This document shows, in pieces, positions 33,677 through 44,159 of a stretch of 64,000 nucleotides of DNA. Within the stretch, counting starts at the first letter, position 1. The number at the start of each line of letters is the position of its first letter. Under the pieces are notes generated by a model. That model made no database searches. It was given only the letters and a program-made list of their open reading frames with translations, and was not told the origin of the DNA. Both the position numbers and the translations under genes were made by a program. The stretch lies in contig CAYSHC010000007.1 of assembly GCA_964430855.1 (NCBI GenBank), forward strand, positions 16,114 through 80,113, read 5' to 3'. This DNA comes from JAEZDP01 sp964430855 (lineage in GTDB: Bacteria > Acidobacteriota > Vicinamibacteria > Vicinamibacterales > Vicinamibacteraceae).

Positions 33677-34695
33677 GAGGCCGGGCGGCTGCCCGTCGCG
33701 ACGAAGTGTCCGACGGCGCGGCCGTCCGACGCGTAGCCCTCGAGCCTGTACTCGAAGAGCGGCGTCAGCACGACCTGGCCGTCCTCCCCGCGCGTCACCT
33801 CGGTGATGTGCGTCAGGCGGCGCACGCCGTCCTGGAGGATCTCCTGGTGCAGCACCAGGTCGACGCTGCCGGCGATCTGCTGCTGGATGGCCCAGAGCGG
33901 CAGGGCCAGCCCTTTCGACAGCAACAGCAGCTCGAGGCGCGAGATGGCGTGCTGCGGCGAGCTGGCGTGGATGACGCCCATCGAGCCCGCGTGCCCGCTC
34001 GTCATCGCGTGAATCAGCTCGAAGGCCTCGTCGCCGCGCACCTCGCCCACGAGGATGCGGCTCGCGCGCATCCGCAGGCTGTTGCGCAGCAGGTCGGCCA
34101 GCGTGATGGCCCCGGCGCCCTCGGCGTTGGCCGACCGTCCCTCGAGGCGCACGCAATGCCGGATGGCGAGGTCGAGCTCCGAGGTGTCCTCGATCACGAC
34201 GACGCGCTCGCCGGCCGGGATCTGGCTCGTGAGGATGCCCAGGGTCGTCGTCTTGCCCGACCCGCTGCCGCCCGAGACCAGCAGGTTGAGGCGCGCGCGG
34301 ACCGCGTAGGCGAGGAAGTGCGCCATCCGGATCGTCATGGTGCCCTGGCGCACCAGGTCGTCCAGCGTGCGGACGATCCTGGTGAACTTGCGAATCGTCA
34401 CCGTCGGCCCGTGCACCGACACCGGCGCGATGCACACGTTGACGCGCGATCCGTCCTCCATGCGGAAGTCGGCCATCGGGCTGCGGGCGTTCACGCCGCG
34501 CCCCGCGGCGACGAGGAGGTTGTCGACGAGCAGGTCGAGCTGCGACGGGTGCGTGAAGACGGTCGGCACCTCTATCATGCGGCCGCCGCGCTCCACGAAG
34601 AGCTGATAGGGGCCGTTGATCATGATCTCGCTGATGGAGGGGTCCTCCATCAGCGGCCGTATCGGCGCCAGCCCCGGCTTGTCGAACGTGGCCAT
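33607..34695 (-). CDS. CpaF/TadA-like secretion ATPase, solitary
   Basis: 362 residues. PSISEIMINGPYQLFVERGG begins the CpaF core. Walker A GGSGSGKT at 142-149, Asp box VVVIEDTSELDL, Walker B-like RILVGEVRGDEAFELI with SGHAGSMGVIHASSP, as in type II/IV secretion and Tad pilus ATPases. It lacks the N-terminal helical domain of typical CpaF (450 or more residues), and no other tad/cpa genes lie nearby. It may power a pilus or secretion machine encoded elsewhere. Confidence 0.87.
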   Translation of the reverse strand: MATFDKPGLAPIRPLMEDPSISEIMINGPYQLFVERGGRMIEVPTVFTHPSQLDLLVDNLLVAAGRGVNARSPMADFRMEDGSRVNVCIAPVSVHGPTVTIRKFTRIVRTLDDLVRQGTMTIRMAHFLAYAVRARLNLLVSGGSGSGKTTTLGILTSQIPAGERVVVIEDTSELDLAIRHCVRLEGRSANAEGAGAITLADLLRNSLRMRASRILVGEVRGDEAFELIHAMTSGHAGSMGVIHASSPQHAISRLELLLLSKGLALPLWAIQQQIAGSVDLVLHQEILQDGVRRLTHITEVTRGEDGQVVLTPLFEYRLEGYASDGRAVGHFVATGSRPASYGKLRLVAGAAIDAVLAEGTES

Positions 34696-34714
34696 CGCTC
34701 GCGTCCGCGGCGGC

Positions 34715-36421
<1,707 letters not shown>

Positions 36422-36500
36422 CGTACTCCCGACCGGGGCGGCGCGCGATGCCGACTCAAGTAGAATGGCGGTCCCCGGAAACACGTGGAGGGTCGTTGGC

Positions 36501-37490
36501 ATGGGTGTGACGCGACGGGAGTTCAACAGGCTGGCCATGGCATCGGTGCCGGCGCTGATCGGCGGCGGGCCGCTCGCCGGGGCGCTGGCGGCCCAGGGCC
36601 GGCCGAACTCGGTCATCGACGGCGTCCCGATCGGCGTCATTACCTACAGCTACCGGAGCATGCCCGAACAGGGCGCCGACGCGATGCTGCGGTACGTCGT
36701 CGAGTCGGGCATCAGCCAGGTGGAGCTGATGGGCGGCGCCATCGAGGCGTATGCGGGCGCGCCCGAGATGCCGCGCCCAGCGCCCCGCCCCGGCGGCCCG
36801 GCGGGTCCGGGCGGCCGACGCCAGCCGACGCCCGAGGAAGTGGCGGCGCGTGAGGCCCATGCCACGGCGCTGCGCAAGTGGCGGCTGTCGCAGTCGATGG
36901 ACACCTTCAGGGCGCTGCGCAGGCTGTACGACGACGCGGGCGTGACGATCTACGCCACGAAGATGATCAGCCTGAGCATGACCGACGACGAGCTCGACTA
37001 CGTGTTCAGCGTCTCGGAGGTGCTCGGGGCCACGCACACGACCCTCGAGCTGCCGACCGACCGGGCCGACCTGAAGCGGATCGGCGACTTCGCGATGAAG
37101 CGGAAGATCTACGCGGCCTACCACACGCACCTGCAGGGCAGCCTCACCGCGTTCGACGAGGCGTTTGCCGTCTCGCCTGGCAACAGGGCGAATGTGGACT
37201 TCGGCCACTACGTCGCGGCCGGCAGCGGCGACCCCGTGGTGTTCCTCGAGAAGTTCCACGACCGCATCTGCAGCTTCCACCTGAAGGATCGCAGGTCGAA
37301 GGCGAACGGCGGCGCCAACGTGGCCTGGGGCACCGGCGACACGCCCATCGCGCGGATCCTGCAGACGATGCGACGCCACAGGTACACGATGCCCGCGACC
37401 ATCGAGCTCGAGTACGAGATCCCCGAGGGCTCGAACGCCGTCGCGGAAGTCCGCAAGTGCCTCGACTTCTGCCGCCACGCGCTCGCCTGA
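36501..37490 (+). CDS. Tat-exported sugar phosphate isomerase/epimerase (xylose-isomerase-like TIM barrel)
   Basis: 329 residues. Twin-arginine signal (VTRREFNRLAMASVPALIGG). Barrel features: GVITYSYRSMPEQGADAML, SGISQVELMGG, IYAAYHTHLQGSLTAFDE, VDFGHYVAAGSG, ICSFHLKDRRSK, and IELEYEIPEGSNAVAEV near the end. Residues ~90-110 are a Pro/Gly insert. GGAGGG precedes the ATG. The stop codon lies four bases before repeat array B. Family members act on sugars such as hexuloses or inosose; the substrate is unknown. Confidence 0.87.
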   Translation: MGVTRREFNRLAMASVPALIGGGPLAGALAAQGRPNSVIDGVPIGVITYSYRSMPEQGADAMLRYVVESGISQVELMGGAIEAYAGAPEMPRPAPRPGGPAGPGGRRQPTPEEVAAREAHATALRKWRLSQSMDTFRALRRLYDDAGVTIYATKMISLSMTDDELDYVFSVSEVLGATHTTLELPTDRADLKRIGDFAMKRKIYAAYHTHLQGSLTAFDEAFAVSPGNRANVDFGHYVAAGSGDPVVFLEKFHDRICSFHLKDRRSKANGGANVAWGTGDTPIARILQTMRRHRYTMPATIELEYEIPEGSNAVAEVRKCLDFCRHALA

Positions 37491-37494
37491 TTCG

Positions 37495-37536
37495 GGGGTC
37501 AGGTCTCGACAAACGGCGTGCTGGGGTCAGGTCTCG
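37495..37536 (+). repeat. Array B: two GGGGTCAGGTCTCG cores 28 bp apart
   Basis: Cores at 37495-37508 and 37523-37536, both exact, separated by the 14-base spacer ACAAACGGCGTGCT. They fill the 62-base gap between two convergent genes (stops at 37490 and 37553). Confidence 0.92.
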
Positions 37537-37552
37537 CCCCTGAGACGTTGCA

Positions 37553-37966
37553 CTAACTGCCACCCAGCACGCCCAGCGCCCCCGCCAGCGCCAGATACCG
37601 CGCGGCCTTCCCCACCGTCGTCCAGACGACGAACGGCAGGACGCCCACGCGGGCGGCGCCGGCAAGCCCGACGAGCACGTCGCCGACGACGGGCACCCAC
37701 GACAGCAGCAGCGCCGGCGGCCCGTACCGTCGCAGCCACCCCGCCGCCAGCTCCACCCGCCGCGACTCCGGCGGGACGCCGCGGACGGCGAGTCGCCCGA
37801 GCGCGTACGTCGTGCAGGCGCCAAGCGTGTTGCCGACGGTCGCGACGATGACGGGCACGAGCCACGTCCGCGAGTCGTGCACGACGAGCGCGAACGGCAC
37901 TTCCGATCCGATGGGAAGGACCGTCGCGGCCGCGAAGCTCCAGGCGAAGAGGACGAGCAGGCTCAT
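37553..37966 (-). CDS. YqaA/DedA-like small membrane protein
   Basis: 137 residues, about four hydrophobic segments. SFAAATVLPIGSEVPFALVV and VATVGNTLGACTTYALGRL match the YqaA/SNARE-associated family, with GPPALLLSWVPVVGDVLVGLAGAARV near the C-terminus (in parts: LLLSWVPVVGDVLVGLAG). DedA-superfamily proteins are lipid-carrier flippases or scramblases. Start overlaps the stop of the larger membrane protein gene upstream (ATGA). Confidence 0.82.
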   Translation of the reverse strand: MSLLVLFAWSFAAATVLPIGSEVPFALVVHDSRTWLVPVIVATVGNTLGACTTYALGRLAVRGVPPESRRVELAAGWLRRYGPPALLLSWVPVVGDVLVGLAGAARVGVLPFVVWTTVGKAARYLALAGALGVLGGS

Positions 37967-39705
37967 GGCCGTCGTCGAACCCGCCCTCGCACCAGCACCA
38001 GGCCCAGCACACCCGCGCTCACCAGTGACACGCCATCAGCCACGGCACGGACCGGCGTCGCGCGCAGCCTGACATCCACCCGCCCGCCACCCGCCGGCAC
38101 GACGATGCTCATGAAGCCGGTTGCTTCATCGATTGATGCGTCGACACCCAGCCCGTCCACGCGCAGCTCCCATCCCGGCACGTACGGCGTGTGGATCGTC
38201 AAGCGGACGTCCTCGGCGGCGTCCACCGACAGCGTCATCCGATGGTCACGCACGTCGAGCGGCTCCACGCGCGCGTTGCCGTTCACGCGCCAGCGCCCGA
38301 CGACACCCTCCAACGGGTCGTCGGCCACCGCCGAGCGCGGACGATACGCAGGCTCGCGGAACGCCAGGCTTGCCGCCGCTCTCCCGTGCCGCCACCACGG
38401 GTTGTCGATGTCGTACAGGCGCCGGTCCAGGTAACCGCGCGGCTCGAGCCTGTCGTGCAGCGTCCAGCCCAGCCCCAGCACGCCGAGGAGCAGCACCGCC
38501 GCCTGCCACCGCGGCGTCACGAGCGCGGCCATCGCCAGCGCCCCAAGCGCCGCCGTGCCGACGACGACGGCCATCAGCGCACGCCAGGGGAACTGGACGT
38601 AGGCCAGGGGCCCGACCAACTCCCACACCGGCAGCGAGAGGCGCGTCGTCAACAGCAGTGCCCCGCCGACGAGGCCGAGCCAGACCGCCATCTCGCCGCC
38701 GGCGCCGGCCCGGGCCGTCCAGCGCGCGCCGGTGCCCGCCGCTCGGCGCACGCGGACGGCGCCGACTCCCAGCGCGGCCAGCGACGCCAGGATGGCCAGC
38801 CACTGACCGTACCCGACCTGTGGCGCCATGTCGTCGGGCCGTCCCTCGTTCGACCCGCCGAAGCCCCAGCGGCGCTGCACCCAGTCACGCGGATCGAGGA
38901 AGTGCTCGCGGAAGTCGAAGTAGTCGGACGTCAGCTCGTGCATGTGCACCGCCCCGCGCTCGGCCAGCGCAGGCAGCACGTAGAACGCTGCCAGCCCGAC
39001 GCCGAGGGCGACGCCGCCCGCCACGCGACGGACGAACGCCAGCGGCACATCCGCCGTCGCGCAACGCCACAGGGCAAAGGCGACAAACGTCGGGAGAAGC
39101 AGCAGGACCGAGGGCAGATGCAGCACGAGCATCAGCGCCGTCGTCAGCGCGACGGAGATCACCGGCGCCCGCGCCGTCGGATGCCGGGCCGTCGAGTCGA
39201 GCGCCGCCAGCAGCATGGGGGCGACGGCAATCGCCGCGAGCTCGGGCAGCGCCATCCGCACGTAGACGTCGAGCACGAGGTACGGCGCCGACGCAAAGAG
39301 CACGCCGGCCGTGACGGCGGGCCAGACGCCGAGGCGGCGGAACACGAACGCCATCGCCGCGGCGCCGCCCAGCCACAGCAGCGTCACCGTCACCTTCAGC
39401 GCAGCCGTCAGCGACGGCACGACGAGGTGCACGGCCGAGACCAGATAGTAGAAGCCCGGTTGGTAGATGTTGAACAGCGGCTGGCCACGGCCCGGGCTCA
39501 CCCACTCCACCCAGCGCACCGGAACCTGCCCTTCACGCAGCGCGTGATCGAACAGGTAGGCGTATGTCAGATGAGCCCCTGCGTCGTGACCGGCGGGAAC
39601 GCCGTCACGAAGGAGGAGCGCGGCGGGCATCCAGGCGAGGAGGGCAGCCGTCGCGACCAGCGCGGCAGCCGGGATTGCGCGGCTGCCACCGGTCGAGCGC
39701 CACAT
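37963..39705 (-). CDS. Large membrane protein, 6-pyruvoyl-tetrahydropterin-synthase-related domain type
   Basis: 580 residues with 10-12 membrane helices, then a C-terminal soluble beta domain (about 450-560: RMTLSVDAAEDVRLTIHTPYVPGWELRVDG in parts RMTLSVDAAEDVRL and HTPYVPGWELRVDG). The N-terminal periplasmic loop GHDAGAHLTYAYLFDHALREGQVPVRW resembles GT-C-type glycosyltransferases and the PTPS-related membrane family. Probably acts in cell-envelope glycan synthesis (inference). ATG 39705. Divergent from the ArnT-like gene; coupled to the YqaA-like gene. Confidence 0.78.
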   Translation of the reverse strand: MWRSTGGSRAIPAAALVATAALLAWMPAALLLRDGVPAGHDAGAHLTYAYLFDHALREGQVPVRWVEWVSPGRGQPLFNIYQPGFYYLVSAVHLVVPSLTAALKVTVTLLWLGGAAAMAFVFRRLGVWPAVTAGVLFASAPYLVLDVYVRMALPELAAIAVAPMLLAALDSTARHPTARAPVISVALTTALMLVLHLPSVLLLLPTFVAFALWRCATADVPLAFVRRVAGGVALGVGLAAFYVLPALAERGAVHMHELTSDYFDFREHFLDPRDWVQRRWGFGGSNEGRPDDMAPQVGYGQWLAILASLAALGVGAVRVRRAAGTGARWTARAGAGGEMAVWLGLVGGALLLTTRLSLPVWELVGPLAYVQFPWRALMAVVVGTAALGALAMAALVTPRWQAAVLLLGVLGLGWTLHDRLEPRGYLDRRLYDIDNPWWRHGRAAASLAFREPAYRPRSAVADDPLEGVVGRWRVNGNARVEPLDVRDHRMTLSVDAAEDVRLTIHTPYVPGWELRVDGLGVDASIDEATGFMSIVVPAGGGRVDVRLRATPVRAVADGVSLVSAGVLGLVLVRGRVRRRP

Positions 39706-39807
39706 CCGCCGATTGTGATCGAGCAGTCGTCGCCGGGCCAAGCTCGACAGGCCGCCGGGCCTACTGCTCACCTTGACGCCATCGGCACCGTTCCACACGA
39801 TGGTCGG

Positions 39808-41718
39808 GTGTCGGTTCGTGGGACCAAGGGCGCGATCTGCGCTGCTGCGCTGGTCGTCGCGCTGTTCTGCCTGCCGCTGTTCGCGGGGTTGCGCGGCTGG
39901 GACCTGCGCAATGACGAGGCGATTTACTCCTATGCCGTTGACCGGATCCTCGAGACGGGCGACTGGCTGACGCCGCGGACGCTGCCGCTCGACCACGCGT
40001 TCCTCGAGAAGCCGCCGCTCAAGTTCTGGCTCGTCGCCGCGCCCATCCGGGCAGGACTGCTGCCGCACGACGAGTTCGGACTGCGGTTCATGGACCCGCT
40101 GCTCGGGTCGATCGCCTTCCTCTACGTCTTCGCCATCGGCTGGCGACTCGCCGGCGTGCTCAGCGGCCTCGTGGCGGTGTTCGTGCTGTTCACGTTCGAG
40201 CCGCTGCTGTTCGAGCACGGCCTGCGCAGCAACAACATGGAGAGCGCGCTGCTGCTGGCCTACGCCGCCGGTGCGTACCACCTCGGCCGCTGGCTCGCGC
40301 TCGCGGGCCAGCCGTCCGCGCGGTTCCACGCCCTCGCGGTGTCGCTCGCCTTCGTGCTCGCGTTCATGACGAAGTTCGTCGCCGCAGCCTTCGTCCCGAT
40401 CATCGGGGTGCTCGTGGTGCTGTGGGAACGGGGCCTCCGCGGACGCGGCGCGCCGCTGCCCTGGCGCGACTGGCTCGCCCCGGCGGCACTTGCCGCGCTG
40501 CTCATCGCGCCGTGGTTCCTCTACCAGTTCGCGCTGCACGGGCGCCTGCTCTACGACGTCATGGTCGGGCAGCACGTCGTCGAGCGCTTCACCGACTCGC
40601 TCGACCCCAGCCACCTGCAGCCCTGGCACTACTACGTCACCGCCGCGTGGGCAGAGCTGACGCGCGCGGGCACGGCCTGGCCGGTGGCGATCGGCACCGG
40701 CCTGCTCGCCGCGGCCGCGTGGCGGCGGGAAGCGACGTGGCCGCGCCTGCTGCTGCTCTGGCTGGTCGTGCCCCTCGTCCTGATGTCGCTCGGCACGTCG
40801 AAGATCCTCCACTACGCCTACCCCCTGCTGCCGCCGGCGGCGCTCGGGGCGGGCTACGCCGCGGCCGAGGCAGCCCGCGTCGTCAGCCGGGGGATCGAGG
40901 CCATGCGGACGCGGCTGGGACGCCGCCTGCCGCTCCTTGCCGGCACGTCTGCGGGGGCCGCGGACCGGAGACGCTTCCTGCGGCCGGTGAGCGCGGCCGC
41001 GGGCGCGGTGGCGGTCCTCGCCCTTGCCGTCGGCCTCTGGACGCTGCTGACGGGGGATCTCAGGCTCAGGGTTGCCGAGGACGTGGTGGTGACCAACTCG
41101 TCACTCGTCCGCCCGTTCGCCGTTGCCGCGGTGCTGCTCGCGCTGAGCGGCCGCACGGCGGCGACGGGCCGGGTCGTGGCGCTGGCCACGTTTGCCGCCA
41201 TGGCCCCTGTCGGCCACTACCAGGCCATCCTGGCGACGACGCAGACGGTGGACCATCCGCTGCGCACCCTGCGTGACTGCATCCTGTCGGTGCGCCACGG
41301 CGTCCCCGACCTCGAGCCGGGCGTCTACAACGCCGCGGCAGAGACGGCGCACCATTCCTACAACTATTACCTGCGGGGGATTGGGCCCGTGACGTACGCG
41401 AACGAGCCGGATCGCGACGCGCTGCGTCAGCACCTCGTGGACGACGCGCAGCCGATGCCCGTCGTGCTGAGCTCGTCGGGCTACGACGCGTACGCGGAAG
41501 AGGGGCGGCAGGCACGCCGCGCCGTCGGCGCCGAGGGGACGGCGGCCGATACGGAGCGCTGGCTGACGCAGCCGCACACCGGCGTCGCGCCCGACCACGC
41601 CGCCGTCATCCTGACGCCGACGCCCTATGCCCACTGCGCGGGACAGGCCGCCGCGGCGGGCGGACGGCTCGTCGGCGACGTCCCGCCCGCGGGTCCCGAC
41701 CCGGAGCACGCGTTCTGA
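39808..41718 (+). CDS. ArnT-like (PMT family) glycosyltransferase
   Basis: 636 residues. GT-C fold with the acidic first-loop motif LRNDEAIYSYAVDRILETGDW and LEKPPLKFWLVA, as in ArnT/PMT lipid-linked sugar transferases, then about 10-12 membrane segments and a C-terminal periplasmic domain (about 500-636). Uses a polyprenyl-phosphate sugar donor. GTG 39808 is chosen because it begins just before the first membrane segment. The following GT2 gene (one-base overlap) would make the donor. Confidence 0.84.
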   Translation: MSVRGTKGAICAAALVVALFCLPLFAGLRGWDLRNDEAIYSYAVDRILETGDWLTPRTLPLDHAFLEKPPLKFWLVAAPIRAGLLPHDEFGLRFMDPLLGSIAFLYVFAIGWRLAGVLSGLVAVFVLFTFEPLLFEHGLRSNNMESALLLAYAAGAYHLGRWLALAGQPSARFHALAVSLAFVLAFMTKFVAAAFVPIIGVLVVLWERGLRGRGAPLPWRDWLAPAALAALLIAPWFLYQFALHGRLLYDVMVGQHVVERFTDSLDPSHLQPWHYYVTAAWAELTRAGTAWPVAIGTGLLAAAAWRREATWPRLLLLWLVVPLVLMSLGTSKILHYAYPLLPPAALGAGYAAAEAARVVSRGIEAMRTRLGRRLPLLAGTSAGAADRRRFLRPVSAAAGAVAVLALAVGLWTLLTGDLRLRVAEDVVVTNSSLVRPFAVAAVLLALSGRTAATGRVVALATFAAMAPVGHYQAILATTQTVDHPLRTLRDCILSVRHGVPDLEPGVYNAAAETAHHSYNYYLRGIGPVTYANEPDRDALRQHLVDDAQPMPVVLSSSGYDAYAEEGRQARRAVGAEGTAADTERWLTQPHTGVAPDHAAVILTPTPYAHCAGQAAAAGGRLVGDVPPAGPDPEHAF

Positions 41719-42443
41719 TGACCGCCGCGCGCTCACTGTCGGTCATCATCCCGGCGTATAACGAAGCCGGGCGCATCGCGCACACCGTCCACGAGCTGCG
41801 ACGGTGGCTGCCCTCGCGCGTGCCGTGCTTCGAGGTGCGCGTGGTGGACGACGGCTCGAAGGACGCGACGGCGCGCATCGTCACCGACATCGCCGAACGT
41901 GACGCCAACGTCGTGCTCCAGCGCGAGCCCCACCGCGGCAAGGGGGGAGCCGTGCGCCGGGGCATGCTCGCGAGCAGGGCCGACCTGCGTTTCATCTGCG
42001 ACGCCGACCTGTCGATGCCCGTCCAGGAGCTGAGCCGCTTCCTCGACGCCCAGGCCGACGGCACCGACATCGTCATCGGCACCCGCGAGGGCCACGGCGC
42101 GCTGCGCGTGGGCGAGCCCGTGCACCGGCACGTCATGGGGCGGGCGTTCAACGCGCTCGTCCGCCGGCTGCTCATTCCCGACATCCACGACACGCAGTGC
42201 GGCTTCAAGCTGTTCACCGCGGAGGCGGCCGAGGCGATTTTTCCGCGCACGACGCTCGACGGCTGGGCGTTCGACCTCGAGGTGCTGCACATCGCGCAGC
42301 GGCTCGGCCTGCGCATCAAGGCGCTGCCGATCGAGTGGCACTACCGTGACCGGTCGCAGGTGTCGCTCATCGGCGACCCGCTGCGCATGCTGCGCGACGT
42401 GTGCCGCGTGCGGCGGAACGGCCGGCTCGGGGTGTACGGGTAG
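41718..42443 (+). CDS. Dolichyl-phosphate-sugar synthase-like GT2 glycosyltransferase
   Basis: 241 residues. LSVIIPAYNEAGRI, RVVDDGSKDATARI, EPHRGKGGAVRRGML, FICDADLSMPVQEL (DxD-type metal site) and DTQCGFKLFTAEAAEAIF: the Alg5/DPM1 pattern. No C-terminal membrane domain. It would attach a sugar to polyprenyl phosphate, feeding the ArnT-like transferase upstream. Confidence 0.9.
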   Translation: MTAARSLSVIIPAYNEAGRIAHTVHELRRWLPSRVPCFEVRVVDDGSKDATARIVTDIAERDANVVLQREPHRGKGGAVRRGMLASRADLRFICDADLSMPVQELSRFLDAQADGTDIVIGTREGHGALRVGEPVHRHVMGRAFNALVRRLLIPDIHDTQCGFKLFTAEAAEAIFPRTTLDGWAFDLEVLHIAQRLGLRIKALPIEWHYRDRSQVSLIGDPLRMLRDVCRVRRNGRLGVYG

Positions 42444-42472
42444 AGGCCGCGCACGCAGGCAGCAGGAACGAC

Positions 42473-42500
42473 GCGGCAGGGGCCCGCGGGCCCCTGCCGC
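42473..42500. terminator. Perfect 13-bp inverted repeat between convergent genes
   Basis: GCGGCAGGGGCCC and GGGCCCCTGCCGC, perfectly complementary with a 2-base centre, in the 63-base gap between the GT2 and VOC gene ends. No U-run, so termination by it is inferred from position and stem strength. Confidence 0.55.
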
Positions 42501-42506
42501 CGCCGC

Positions 42507-42881
42507 TCACGTCATCGAGTGCAGCCCGATCATGTTGCCCTCCGAGTCGTAGGCCAGCACGATGAAGCCGTACTGGCCGATCGACATCTTCTCGCGGTGG
42601 ATCCGTCCGCCGGCGTCCGGGACGCGGCTGCCCGTCTCCGCGCAGTCGTCGCACATGAAGTAGATCATCACGCTGTTGCCGCCGGGCTCGACGCCTTCCT
42701 GCCGCACCAGGGCGCCCGCGCTGCCCGGCGCCCCCTGCTTCATGGGGAACGCGTACATCTCGATGTCCTCGGCGGGCAGCCTCTCGAGCGTGACCTGGAA
42801 CACCGTCTCGTAGAACCGCCGCGCGCGGTCCATGTCCTTGACGTACACCTCGAACCAGCCGACCGGGTTCTCGCCTGCCAT
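42507..42881 (-). CDS. VOC-family (glyoxalase/bleomycin resistance-like) protein
   Basis: 124 residues. VGWFEVYVKDMDRARRFYETVF opens the beta-alpha-beta-beta-beta unit, with a second unit from GGNSVMIYFMCDDCAETGSR to YDSEGNMIGLHSM, ending in the usual metal-ligand Glu region. Function unassigned; many acidobacterial and actinobacterial copies sit beside YCII-domain genes, as here. Confidence 0.85.
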   Translation of the reverse strand: MAGENPVGWFEVYVKDMDRARRFYETVFQVTLERLPAEDIEMYAFPMKQGAPGSAGALVRQEGVEPGGNSVMIYFMCDDCAETGSRVPDAGGRIHREKMSIGQYGFIVLAYDSEGNMIGLHSMT

Positions 42882-42929
42882 ATGCCCTCCCTGGTGATGT
42901 CAGGTCCCGATTGTCGCTCGTCCTGAGCC

Positions 42930-43349
42930 TCAGCCCCGCGCCTCGAGTTCCGCGCGCAGCTGCTCCTCCCTGGCGCGAAGCTCCGGCGTCAGCTCGGGGC
43001 CGAAGTCGTCGAGCTCGAAGAACGGGCGAATCTCGAGCTCCGCGCCGTCGCCGAACGGCGCCTTCTGCACCCACGCCACGGCGTCGTCGATCGAGTCGAC
43101 CTTCCAGATCCAGTAGCCGGCGATGAGTTCCTTCGTCTCGGCGAACGGCCCGTCGACAACCTGGGTGCCGCCCCCCGAAAACCGCACGCGCTTGCCCTTC
43201 GACGAGGGATGCAGCCCGTCGCCGTCGAGCATGACGCCGGCCTTCACGAGCTCCTCGTTGAACTCGCCCATGCGACGCAGCAGGTCCTCCGACGGCATGA
43301 TCCCGCGCTCCGACTCCTCGTTGGCCTTGACGATAACCATGACACGCAT
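42930..43349 (-). CDS. YCII-domain (DGPF) protein
   Basis: 139 residues. MRVMVIVKANEESERG start, VKAGVMLDGDGLHPSSKGKRVRF and DGPFAETKELIAGYWIW are the DGPF/YCII-family landmarks. The domain is often found with sigma factors or VOC proteins; biochemical role unclear. ATG 43349 has GGAGAAGAG upstream. Same strand as the VOC gene (49 bases downstream). Confidence 0.87.
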   Translation of the reverse strand: MRVMVIVKANEESERGIMPSEDLLRRMGEFNEELVKAGVMLDGDGLHPSSKGKRVRFSGGGTQVVDGPFAETKELIAGYWIWKVDSIDDAVAWVQKAPFGDGAELEIRPFFELDDFGPELTPELRAREEQLRAELEARG

Positions 43350-43525
43350 AGCAGCTCTTCTCCCTGACGCGCCCCCGCCGGGGCGGGAGCGTCGATGACG
43401 TTCGTGTGGTGGCGCCACGTCCTCGCTGGCGCCTTCAGCGGGTAGTCGAACGACCGGGGCGCCAATCGACATCCGCGAACGGCCACTTACGGCAGGCGGG
43501 AGCGGCGGTGTATACCTGATGCGTG

Positions 43526-44092
43526 ATGCGCATCGACTCGCAGTCCATCGGCGACTCCTCACGCTTCCTTCCCCTCGACACGCTCCGCCGCGAACTGGAC
43601 GCCCTGCCTCCGGCGCCTGCCGACACCGGCACCCTCACGGCCATCGTCAGGCGCGTCGAGGGCGGCGTCCGCGAGTCGCTGCCGCGCACCGCGCTCACGC
43701 GTGAGAGCGGCGTGCCGGGCGACGCGTGGGGGCGGGCCCGCAACCCGGACCCCGCCGCCCAGATCACCGTGATGCAGGACGACATCGCCACGCTCATCGC
43801 CAACGGCCAGCCGCGCGAGCTCTTCGGCGACCAGCTCTTCGTGAACCTCGACCTGTCCGCCCCCTCGCTCCCGGTGGGGTCCCGCGTCCGTATCGGGACG
43901 GCCCTGCTCGAGGTGACGCCCGAGCCGCACAACGGCTGCCAGAAGTTCCTCGCCCGCTTCGGCCGCGACGCGTTGAAGTTGGCGTCGATGAAGGAGCTGC
44001 GCCACCGCAACTTCCGCGGCATCTACATGACCGTCGTCGAGGACGGCGAGGCCGCCGTCGGCGACGCCGTCGAGGTCGTGTCGCGTCCATAG
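43526..44092 (+). CDS. MOSC-domain protein
   Basis: 188 residues. TAIVRRVEGGVRESLPRTAL then GVPGDAWGRARNPDPAAQITVMQDDIATLI and EVTPEPHNGCQKFLARFG carry the MOSC fold with its conserved cysteine (NGCQKF). MOSC domains transfer sulfur at molybdenum cofactor or bind it. Start ATG 43526, with a GTG three bases earlier. No operon partner. Confidence 0.83.
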   Translation: MRIDSQSIGDSSRFLPLDTLRRELDALPPAPADTGTLTAIVRRVEGGVRESLPRTALTRESGVPGDAWGRARNPDPAAQITVMQDDIATLIANGQPRELFGDQLFVNLDLSAPSLPVGSRVRIGTALLEVTPEPHNGCQKFLARFGRDALKLASMKELRHRNFRGIYMTVVEDGEAAVGDAVEVVSRP

Positions 44093-44159
44093 CCGGAGGG
44101 CGCCGGGCAGCGGGAACGTGCGGACCGGCTCTGCGGTTCGTGCTATATCCCTCTGCACC

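Noticed and set aside
38191..39807. N-terminal extension of the ArnT-like protein
   Set aside because: The extra ~540 residues are the antisense shadow of the PTPS-related membrane gene. The first membrane segment and acidic motif begin just after GTG 39808.
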